From: Cadophora sp. MPI-SDFR-AT-0126
Lineage: Eukaryota; Ascomycota; Leotiomycetes; Helotiales; Ploettnerulaceae
NCBI GenBank assembly: GCA_020747065.1
Contig: JAGMVK010000029.1
Span: 124,001 to 188,000 of the forward strand
Direction of reading: 5' to 3'
Length of the DNA: 64,000 bases
Of this stretch, positions 46,222 through 56,269 are shown in pieces. The position numbers were made by a program, and so were the translations under genes. The notes under the pieces are model-generated. The model did no database searches. It worked only from the letters and a program-made list of their open reading frames with translations, and was not told the origin of the DNA. Position 1 is the stretch's first letter. Each line of letters opens with the position of its first letter.

Positions 46222-48882
46222 ATGAATGACGCTACAGGATCTCAAGCCCTTCCACCAGCTGCAACAGGTCGTAGCAAGAAAAAGCCAAAGACATTCCGCT
46301 GTCGTTTCTGTCCAGATGTATTTCATCGCCTCGAGCATATACAGCGCCATGAGCGGACACATACGAAAGAGAAGCCATTCTCGTGTTCTTGTGGGAAAGC
46401 ATTCGCAAGGAGGCACGTCGACAGAACTTCGACATTGATCGGATACAGCTGATTGAAATACAGAGACATATTGCTCAGACACGAAAAGCTAGTCCACGAC
46501 GAAGGAGTTGAACGAGATGAAAGACGTTCGCGTCCCTCTGTGGCTGCCACCATACCAAGTCCTGTGACAACCCAAGCTTCGGTTGACACAAACAGACCAC
46601 GAGAATGGACATCTCACAATTCTGGCAATTTCTCTTCTACCTTCTCTCCTCAAGATATCTCTAATCATGTCAACGTTCCTCCGATGTCTCAGTCTGGATT
46701 CTTCCCAGGGCAGATTGTTCCCCAGAATGGAAATATTGCGAATCTTCCCCCGGTCTACGTGGACAACCATGACTTCCTCATGTCCGATAATGTCGAAATA
46801 CCTGGGGATTACAACTTGTTCTTCGATAACTTCGACATCTCAAATTTTTACCTACCGGCTACTGTTTATGATTCCGAACTCCCTGTCTCGTTGTGGTCCA
46901 GGCCTAATCCTGTCCACGATGTGGAGCAGCAACAACAAAAATACCGATCAAAGTTCTATGACTGAAAGCACAAATGATGTCCTCAGCCAGTTTAGCTCAC
47001 CTCCACCATCAATACGACCAGAAGACCAGACTCTCATGGAGAGCAAGCCCCGACCTCAGGCAGACTTCCTCCGCGCCGGTCCTCCATGGAAGGTATCCGG
47101 CCAGGACTACAGAACAATTCAAAACAAGTTGAAGGAATTTACTGGTATCTTGCCTGAAGACTTCATCCTACCGACGCGACACACATTATCTCGTTACTTC
47201 GAAGGATATATCACTGGGTTCAATCAGCATCTCCCGTTCCTTCACATTCCCAGTTTCTCCGTCTCGAAATTCGTCCCCGAGTTGGTCCTGGCCATAGCTG
47301 CAGTAGGTGCTCAGTATCGCTTCGAAAGTGCCAGGGGAAACAAGCTTTGGTATGCTGCGAAATCAGTCGCTACTGAGCAAATAAGAAGACGGCAAAGCCA
47401 GCAAGTTGCTGACATCTTGTCGTCGCCGAAGCTAAGAAGTGCTTCTCTGAGTAAGTCGCCAGGTTCGAATACATCGCCGGGAGACTTTCCGACACCGAGA
47501 CCCATCAACTCATATAGCGCCCCCGGAAACAATTCTCAAGATGATATCTGGTAGGGCGGTCATAACATGATTTTACACGTGAGCTGACAACTCTGAGGTC
47601 TCCATCGTCACAGGCACGACTAGGGACCATACAAACACTTCTCATAATGATGGCCATGGGCATGTGGGGGCCCGCTCCATTATTGCGAGAAGCTACCAGT
47701 ATTCAAAATCAACTGGCTCTTTTGATTCGAGAGCACGGCCTCGAAGCCGTTACATATTCCAACAACCGACTTCGTTGGGAAGACTGGGTTTTAATGGAAA
47801 GCGACTGCCGAACAAAGTGCCTCGCATATTGTTTCTTCAATCTCCACTCCATCGCCTACGATAATCCACCAATCCTACGTACCTCTGAAGTCAAGCTCAA
47901 TCTCCCTCATTCAGCAGAAGAATGGCGGGCAGCATCCGCCGAGGACTGGCAATCTGCACGGAAACGTTCACCACAAGTACCGCTTTCTTTCCATCACGCC
48001 CTGTCCAAGCTCTTCTCTCCCGAACAAGAAGATCTACCCCCGATCTCATCCCTGGGAAACTACGTCCTCATTCAGGCCATCATCCAACAAATCTACATAA
48101 TCCGCCAAGCGAGCACAATGTCCATCCCGGCCGCCGTCAACGGCAGTCTCCAGCCATCCGAGATCTCCAAACTCGGCCAAGTCCTCCGTACCTGGCAGAT
48201 TGGCTGGGAGAAAGCCCCAGAAAGCAGCTTAGATCCCATGAATCCCTACGGACCAGTAGCGTTCAGCTCCACAGCGCTCCTGAGACTTGCATATATAAGA
48301 CTGCACTGCGATCTGGGACCGAGTCGAGGACTAGAGACTCGAGATCCACATGTCATTGCAAGGACGCTGAAGGCGTGTCCACCGCTCACTAGAAGCCCGC
48401 TGATGAGTAGAGCGATTCTGCAGGCAGCACATGCGCTGAGTATTCCGGTCAAGATTGGGATTAAGTTTGTGGCGCACACGCATACGTTGCTTTGGAGTAT
48501 GCAGCATAGTCTCGGGAATCTGGAGTGTGCCTTTTTACTCAGTTTGTATTCATTTTCACATATATATGGGTCTAGCTAATGTTTTCAAGGCAGATGGCTA
48601 TATATGATATCTGAATCTATGGAGGATCTTACGATCGACGAGCGGAATCTGCTTGAAATGGTGCAGAGTATTGTCGGCGAAACTCACTTCGCGGTAGACT
48701 CGGAAGATGGCAGTAGTATAGAGGGCAGCATGGGCGTAAAGAAACTCAGTATTGCAGTGGTGAGGATTTGGGCTGAAGTGTTCACTGGCAGCCATCCTGT
48801 GTTCCCTCTGGTGAAAGTCATTGGATTGGCTTTGGAGGGGTACGCGGATATGTGTGAGATTGATGATGAGATGGAAGCTTGA
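46222..48882 (+). CDS. C2H2 zinc-finger regulator with fungal transcription factor domain; possible frameshift
   Basis: Nuclear regulator. Two N-terminal fingers: finger 1 C-x2-C-x12-H-x4-H (CRFCPDVFHRLEHIQRHERTH, quoted less than whole elsewhere), finger 2 CSCGKAFARR|DILLRHEKLVH, the short-knuckle fungal type. Exons: 46222-46412; 46464-~46941; then +1 frame to 47550; 47598-48541; 48590-48882 (about 838 residues). Intron 1 (46413-46463) has a GC donor and cuts finger 2. At the A5 run 46937-46941 the frame shifts: one extra A would join EQQQQK to NTDQSSMTES. No intron explains this. The C-terminal 500 residues form a fungal transcription factor domain (LPFLHIPSF, AVGAQYRFE, ECAFLLSRW). It sits between metabolic genes it may control. 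Confidence 0.82.
46413..46463 (+). other. GC-AG intron inside zinc finger 2
   Basis: 51 nt, donor AG|GCACGT, acceptor ATACAG, phase 2, with a branch-like CTGATT. Joining gives RRDILLRHEKLVH, the expected second half of the finger; no GT donor does. Confidence 0.75.
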
Positions 48883-49407
48883 ATTACTATGAGTTTCTGA
48901 ATAGGAATAACATTCAACTAAGTAGAAGGCTCCCATTGTCTTTCTTTGGGTCGCAAGGGCGGGAATAAATTTCTGGGACTGGCTGACGACCAAACAACCA
49001 CCAGACATACGATGCAAACCTAAACGACAACCTAGCACCTTCCTGGTACTACGAGATGGCGCACAGATTTGAAAGACTGTACTGTTGTGAATGTTGGAGG
49101 TCAAGCGTGCACGGTCAGGACACCGGCAAAAATTGGGACTATAACCACATCGGAGGGTAGATGAGTTGAGGATGGAACGTCGAGAACAAGAGGGCTTTTG
49201 AGCGACGGAAGCTGTCACTTCAAAAATGGCAGCGAATGTATCTCTAAATAGTAATCTATCTAATTCAAAAGTGAATTTGTGAAGTTCGGAGTAAGATAGA
49301 TTGGAGATTAGTATATTGTAGCACCTCTTGGCCCAATCGCTCAAAAAATGAAGCACACGCAAATGTGCCATGGTTCACCACACCAAAATGTCTCCGCCAA
49401 TGGCTTT
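48883..49407. other. Convergent intergenic region 48883-49407
   Basis: 3' flanks of the C2H2 and DHA2 genes. A 257-codon antisense frame (48598-49371) covers it but overlaps the regulator's coding exon and has no domain. Confidence 0.5.
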
Positions 49408-51539
49408 CTATACAGCAACACCGTCTACCTTCTCGCTTTTAGGCCCCTGATCACCTTCCTCTTCCGTCTTCTTCGGCCTAACATCCTTCCAACCCATCCA
49501 CCACCCACACAGAAACGCCGCAGACGCAATCCCAATACCCATATACATAACCCTATTGATACTGACATTGTACGCCTTCAGCACACCCGGAAGGTCACTA
49601 CCACTGACTACCTCCCTGACAGAGTTCGCACCCGCAGCAATGACAGTCCTAGCATCGACGTCAGGTGCGTAATGCGGGATAGTGGTGCGCAAAGAGGACG
49701 AGAAGATGATCTGTGGGATGGTGAGCCAGATTGCGCCACCGAGATTCTGGATGAAGAGGAGGGTGCCCATGGCGACAGAGATTTTGGCTGCGGGGATGAC
49801 GCTTTGCATTGCGATGAAGGCCATTGCGCCCGCACAACCAGCTCCCAGTCCGAAAACAACTTCGAACCCGACCCAATGTCCTATTGACGAAGATGGTTCG
49901 AGCGTGGAGTAGAGCCCGTAGCCGATTGCAGTGATTGAAGTGCCTGCGATGACGAACGGAAGGTAGTAGCCGAACTTTTGTACTGTGCTGAAGTCAGTCT
50001 TCAACAAAAGTAGATAAAGGAGCGCGAAACATACCCGAGACTCCAGAGACTATAGCCATGAAAACTTGAAACATGACAATAGGCAACATGTTGACACCAC
50101 TTGTAATGGGACTTTTCCCTCTGACCGTTTGATAATAGATCGGAAGGTAATAATTCGCACAGAAGAGCACTCCTTGGAAGAAGAACATTGTAGATGATGC
50201 GGACCACATGATTCGCATGCGGAGAATGGAGAATGGGACCATGGCTGTGTCGCCTTTGCGGTATTCCCAAATAAGGAATATGACGATGGTGACGAAGGAG
50301 CCGCAGAATAAGCCGATGATAGTGGCGCTACTCCAAGCATAGTCTAGGAAACCGGGAAAGTCAGCAATTATCCCGTATGGGATGTCGTAAGAAGAGGACA
50401 AGACATGTTCCTAGAGAAAACATAGGATGTCTAAATACATACCATTACCGCCCCAGGAGAGAGCAAGAAAGAACATGACTGCCGAGGGAACAAATATCCC
50501 GAGACCAATCAGGTCGAGAGACGAGATAGCAGTGCCCAAAACTTGGCGGACAGGAAGCTTTCGAGTAGCCTCTGGGATTCCAATCAACCCAATGAATCCT
50601 CCCACCATAGCACCAATTGGGAGGTTGATATAGAAACCTGCCGAGACATTAGTACCTTGAATATGTAGAACAGTCGATGCAACTTACACCAGCGCCAAGA
50701 CACATATTCGGTAAAAGCCCCGCCCAAGATAGGACCGAGTGCAATGCCGAGTTGGCAGAATGAAATCAGGATACCAGTCGCAGCTGGCTGTTTATGAACA
50801 GGCAAGCACGCAGAAACAATAGTCAGTCCCCCATTGATCAGACCCGAGGAGCCTATGCCAGCAACTGCTCTGCCAACGATCAACATGACTGAATCTTGGG
50901 CGGCGCCGCAGAGTAAGGAACCGAGCTCGAAGAGAAAGAAGAAAGTCAGAAATGACCACTGAAGTAAGTACAAGTTAGCAGAAGATTTCAAGAGATTGAT
51001 AGCTTGGTGGAGACATGCCTTGGTACTGAAGTGTGCGTAGATTTTCCCGCTGAACGGTTGGAAGGCTGAGCTAGTGGCTTGTCAACTTCACTACTGCGGA
51101 TGAACTGAACGGAAGCGAAACATACCTCGTAAGCTGATACGCACTTCCATACCACCCAATATCAGGCAATGACTTGAAGTCTGTAGTTATCTGAGGAATG
51201 GCCTGAATGTAGGTCAGTATTGCAAGTTTGTAGTCCTAATTGAAAGTTTCAGGCACTGTATGTACATACAGTAGCGATGATAGATGCATCGAGCAGGACC
51301 AGAAAACAAGCTAGAGTGGCCCCAGACAACGCCATATAAAGCTTGGGTCCCGTCAAAAACTCATGCACGTATGGCTCTTCCTCGGATCGCTTTATCGCGT
51401 TCCCCTGATCTAACTTCTTCGACAGTTGCGAATGTCGCGAAGTGGGTCTCGAATTGGCTAGGGCGGGGGACACGCTTGCTGGCAACTTCTCGATATCTGT
51501 TGTGAGCGTAGAATTCGAGCTTGGGCTTAAGGACGCCAT
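49408..51539 (-). CDS. MFS drug:H+ antiporter-2 (DHA2, 14-TMS) transporter
   Basis: Proton-driven export of drugs or secondary metabolites. Exons 51539-51270, 51202-51126, 51070-51019, 50958-50688, 50637-50443, 50343-50035 and 49982-49408 give 582 residues. Family marks: LLDASIIATAIPQITTDF at TM1, GWYGSAYQLT, GKIYAHFSTKW, VGRAVAGIGSSG, motif C [27 protein letters not shown] (quoted in part), and PFSILRMR in the central region. Polar 60-residue N-terminus. Intron 3 (51018-50959) has a GC donor and is discussed separately. The exon 4/5 junction rebuilds the invariant [10 protein letters not shown]. Its promoter carries the same 14-bp element as that of the neighbouring Zn2Cys6 gene, so export is probably under that regulator. 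Confidence 0.9.
50959..51018 (-). other. GC-AG intron, 60 nt and open in frame, in the DHA2 gene
   Basis: Donor AAG|GCATGT, acceptor ACTTCAG, branch-like GCTAAC. Removing it joins FSTK to WSFLTFFF, the family norm. Its length is 3n with no stop, so retention would add 20 residues at a TM boundary. Confidence 0.75.
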
Positions 51540-51971
51540 GGTTTATGTCATCCAAGAAGATAGGAAGAGAAGAATACGACAATTGAGGCGAAGAATCGTA
51601 TGCTTTGGTGGAAGGACAATGTCTGTGGCGGATTCGTCGCCAACTTTATCACAGACATCGGAATGGGTCACCTCAAGTCGGCCTCATGGATGCGCCGCAT
51701 TATCCCAGGAGATAGGAGAGATGGCATGTAAAGCCCGGGTGTCTGGCTCGATTCTGCGAAATGAGTGTCTTGCAGCCGTTCCAAAGTCGGGATTGGGAAT
51801 CCGAAATCCGCTCGAGGTGAGCCCACATTGGGTATGCTCCTCAACCGAACGCAACCTCAAAAGATTATAATGCGCTCATCGAAGGGGCTCAGATTCCTTG
51901 TACGTCTTCTATAATTGTGGGGGGTTTACCACATTTTGCGTGACACTCAGTGCTGCTCACATGTCCTACCT
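51540..51971. promoter_or_regulatory. Promoter of the DHA2 gene with CGGATT-type half-sites
   Basis: 432 bp upstream of the DHA2 start (minus strand). Contains GAATCCGAAATCCG at 51797-51810, preceded by CGGGATT at 51788-51794 so that CGG(G)ATT-GGG-AATCCG forms an inverted pair, and another CGGATT at 51629-51634. Such CGG-containing half-sites are typical of Zn2Cys6 regulators. Confidence 0.6.
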
Positions 51972-54184
51972 TCAATACGCAGGCCACCCAAGGACATCTT
52001 GCAACCAAGCGTCATCTGCGAAATCCATGAACTCTGGGATCAAATCGTCTTCACCTATGGCTTGACCGTTCGAGTTTCCCAGAGGGGCTTCATCTGGAGC
52101 TAATTTTGGAGCACAAAAGGCACGAAATCCTTTCATCACTCTACATAAGTGGATGATGATGTCATCATCGGGGTTTCCGATTTCAGCGCTCCTCTGCTCC
52201 ATGCTCGTAATAACGTGATCGAAAACGGCAATTAGATCAATCGTGTTTCGTACAGCCTCTCTGTCCCAGGCTGGGTCTTCATGAACTGAAAGTCTGTACA
52301 GCGCGACGAGGCATCGCATGAACTGGAAGCGAAAGTGCAATGGCATTCCGAGCCATTTCACAGGTGGCATCATGAAAGTAAGGTCGATGAAAGACTTTGC
52401 CGCTTCAAGGCAGGCACACAAACATTGCAGATGCTGAGGACCGGTCATGCTGCACGAAAGTGCTGCATCTGCTGGATATGCTCGCTCGTGTATCGATACT
52501 TCTGTGTAGTGAAAGCCTGCCATCACGGAGACTTGTATACTGTTAGCAGGATGTAAAAAATATACGAAGATATGCCTTACATTCTTGCTGAAGTCTAGGG
52601 CTCATGGAGGCTTTGATATCGTGTAACTGTGAGCAAAGAGCTTTCAGATAAAAGCCTGACGGCATCTTTGAATGCTGTGAACCTTCACATTCAAAGTCGC
52701 GCATCTGATAAGAATGGTGTAAAAGAAGTTGGAGGCGAATTTGAAGTGCAAAACCCTCATCATTCAAGCATTCTTTGCTTTCCTCGATAGTACGCAGATG
52801 TTCGTCCATCTATATAGAAATCAGTATAATAAGGTACGATGACCGCTGATTATTATCTCACAGTGGATGCTACGGAGAAGGAAACAAACTCACTAATGAA
52901 TTCCATTGCATAGGATCAATTCTTCCAAAGAAAGAAGACACCCTGCGAATATCAGCTACGTCCTGAAGGCATAAAATGGAGGTATGCTGACAAAGATGAT
53001 ATGAAGAAACAGCCCAAGACTGCCCGGCGATGCTCTAGCGAGTGAGTTTCCGTCGGTATACCTACGCCACAAGCAACCACTAGATAAGTGGTAAATCAGA
53101 TCAGCTTCTACAACCAGGCATCGAGAATGACAATCCACTGACAGGACATCACAAAGGGGCAATAGGGGAATGATGAAATCGGACTCCACCTACGTCTAGC
53201 AAATTTGTGCCCCCCTTCATCAATCAAGGGCCTATTCAAACGAAGATCTTGAGCGAGCGACATGGCTAACTGCACAAGATGGTTTTTGTTACCAAAATCG
53301 TTGCCCCTAGATGATGCATTAATGGAAGGAAATGTTTGGAAAGTGCTGGTGCAGACTGACCAGGCCAGAAAGATCAGTAGACCGACAAGGTGGTCAAAGT
53401 GACCTTTGTTCAGGATGAATACCTCGTGTGTGAGTGTCTTTACTAATTCTGTTGATAGAAGGTTCCTCTCTTGGACTGATGTTGAGGTAACGACCATGAT
53501 ACATTGCAGTAAAAAGGGACGCGATTGGCGGAGCTCATTGGCAGACACGGTGAAAGGCAAATGTATACAAGCAAAATTCGGAAGCAGCTCGGATCGAAAT
53601 ACTGTGAGGCGACTTTCAGCCTCATCGGGACGAGGCTTGTAGCCGAAAGCCGTTTCCGCGTGGGGATTGTCCAGTCTAATCTTGTTCAAGGCTGCTCGAC
53701 CATTACTCCCTGTGACATTGCTAAGTTGTGGTTCATATTCATCTGCGCTAGATGATACTGGGGTGGACATGGAATTGGCCGGCGGGCCGGAAGACGAGGA
53801 TGAGTCCCCAGTATTCAAAAGTCCCAGTGCTGGGACGTTACTACTAAGTGCTGGTATATTTGTAGGCGGGACGGTCGTCCCAGTTACTGATTGAAGTAGA
53901 GAAACAATACCGTCGAGTTTTTCTTCTAGCTTAGCAGTTCTCGCTGCTGAACTGTTTTGAGGATTTCGCTTTCGAATGTGTTCTGCGGGAGAACACTGTT
54001 TTTTCAGTCGATGACATCTAGATGTGCTGGTGAGCTTCTGATCAAGCAACGATTATGGGAAGCTGTATATTGCAGCTGACGAGGCGCCGAACCTTTCACA
54101 ACTCTCACCACCATGGCGAATGACGCATTTGGATTTAGACTTAAAACAGTGTCCGCACGCTCGTCCGTATGTGCTTTCAGGCAT
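51972..54184 (-). CDS. Zn2Cys6 binuclear-cluster transcription factor
   Basis: Nuclear regulator. Exons 54184-54093, 54017-53194, 53061-52992, 52942-52894, 52809-52581 and 52531-51972 give 607 residues. The zinc cluster is Cys10, 13, 20, 29, 32 and 39 (C-x2-C-x6-C-x8-C-x2-C-x6-C), split by intron 1 after Glu-Arg. A linker and coiled coil follow (ARTAKLEEKLDGIVSLLQSV). The fungal regulator middle region (LLIFLAWSVC, LAQDLRLNRP, TETHSLEHRRAVLGCFFISS, FFGRIDPMQWNSLMDEHL) is rebuilt across four small introns, which is strong support for the model. It is tandem with the DHA2 gene, and both promoters share a 14-bp element, suggesting self-regulation and control of the exporter. Confidence 0.9.
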
Positions 54185-56269
54185 AACTTCCGAGCACGGA
54201 TTCTAATACTGGATCATCAGGTACAGCTCCAGCGACTCCGCAAGAGGGTGAAACGGAATTGAGATTGCCGATATTGCAAGACGTGCAATCAATAAATATT
54301 TGTAATGAGAAAAACGAACTCCGGTCTGCTTGGTGATATACTTGGACACTTGCTCGGAGTGACCTTTGCGCCGAACGGACTTCAGAATCCGAAATCCGGT
54401 CCCACTATTCACCAGCTGCCCTTCAATGGAAGCCACACAAATAATTGCGAAGGTGCTGTCTGATGCTAGACACAAGTAACATACTGTATCTGCTGGCCGT
54501 GCAAAAAGAGTCACGAAATTGAAAATGAAGCATATGTCGCGACTTCAACAGGCAGTTGAAGAGCCACACATTTCTCTTCTCAAGTTCAACGCTAAAAAAG
54601 ACCTTAAGGCTTCGGACGCGTTATGTCATATCTGTTGAGCACAGGTCTTAATTAAAGCTGCCGCTTGGAGATACTTATTCGGGCACTTGTCCGAATTTGA
54701 AGAAAGATGCCTGCCTAGCTAGAAAGCAGAATGACACGAACACGTGATAGAAATGTGACAGTAATGTGATAGGAATATAGTCACGTGGACAAATATCTGG
54801 ATGGATGAGACCCGAGTTCCTAATGGCCTGATGACCTCCCATCAGCGCTTTTGCATGCGCAAAGATAATTTCAGAATATAAATAGCTGATGCAGGAAGTG
54901 TCACGACTTGAGTAGAGGAGTCGAGTCTGAAGGGTACAGAAACTTCGCTAAGGCAAGATGTGTTGGCAGCAATACAATACAATAGCCGGCACAACTTCTT
55001 GGCCCACTCAGGCGCACAGTCGGTGGACAGCAGATTCAATATAACCCAGGATTCCATGGTATCGATTCTTGCATGCGACCGTTGCGGCGACCAGCGCATC
55101 GCCTGTCATCTGTTGTCGCGATACACCGCACGCAAAGGAGTAGGTAGTTCCGGAGGGCGTACCGCTATTTGCCTCCTTTTGGGGGAGCAAATATTCTAAC
55201 GGAGCGGCGTAAAGAAAGTGAGAGAGAAATAACCTCCAATCGATGGTTCTTCGCCACTCGCTCTTGGGCAGGTCTACCCAACGATCTGATGCATCTTCGG
55301 CTGGATGCTAGTGAAGTTGTGCCTCCTGATCGACTTCCCACAGTGGTTCGTTCATCTCGAGTCAAGTACAGTATCCAGTACAATACTGTAATCCTGGTCC
55401 TGGTCCTGGTCGAGTCCAGTCTCCATACCCAGGAGGCAAACTTTCCACCATATCCAGCCAACAGCGTGCCTCCCGAGAAGCTTATATGGCCCCAGAGCTA
55501 CGAAGTAGCTGCATGACATCTGCAGTGCTGGATCTGTGGGAGGCTGAATGGAGCCATGTTCGAGTCTTCTCTGGCCAGTCGTCCTTCACACACTTGCCGC
55601 ACGGTCCTGCACTTGAGATTGGGGACGACGGGGAACGGCGAGGAAAACCTCTCGACTCTGGAGAAGCGTCTGTTGTCACCCCTGCGGCCAGGCTTGGGAC
55701 TGAGCTGGCTGAAGCGTTGTGATTGGAACACGGGGTTGGGCTGAGGCCAGGATGCATGCTGCTGTTGCCAGCAAATCCGCGCTACTGGAGGACCGCAACG
55801 GGGGAGGTAGGAAAGGTTGGATCCACGACCAAAGAGATGGAGGTGGCAGGTGGTCGGCGTGAGAGGCAAATTGTTCTTCGCCTTCGAGACATTTTCATCA
55901 CCTCCCATCCCCATTTCCTGCCCTCTGCCAAAAATCAGCAGAAAACAGTTGACGTTATGTTATCATATATTGAGAGTGTTGATGTTTTTGTTTGATGTTT
56001 GTCCCGCAACCGAGCCGTCCCGTCTTTTCTTATCATCCTTCCTGGGAAGCTAGCATCAGCTGCAAGCCCCGCCCTCCGAATCAGCAGAGCATAGTCAAAG
56101 ACGAGAGCTCTCCCGCGACAACAAAAACAACAAACTCTTGGACGACAATTATAGTATCGTCCTCGAGAAGCAGCCTCCCTCCTTCTCCCTCCACTCTTCT
56201 CATTTACTTGACTGGGATCTCGACGCTGGAAAGCTCGAGGTTGCAACCAGTCCTCTACCAGATGGAGTC
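54185..56269. promoter_or_regulatory. Long upstream region 54185-56269 with the shared 14-bp element
   Basis: Upstream of the Zn2Cys6 gene: CGGATT at 54197-54202, the 14-bp element GAATCCGAAATCCG at 54385-54398 (about 200 bp before the start), and two CACGTG E-boxes at 54741-54746 and 54782-54787. 55200-56269 leads to the large plus-strand gene; overlapping short frames on both strands (for example 55482-55914) show no domain. Confidence 0.55.

Noticed and set aside
48598..49371. 257-codon frame on the minus strand
   Set aside because: It overlaps the last exon of the C2H2 regulator in antisense, has no domain, and its composition looks like a shadow of the coding strand.
50959..51018. Reading the DHA2 segment as continuous exon
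   Set aside because: Possible because it is open, but it would insert 20 residues into a conserved loop-TM junction, and a branch-like GCTAAC plus CAG acceptor are present; kept only as an alternative.
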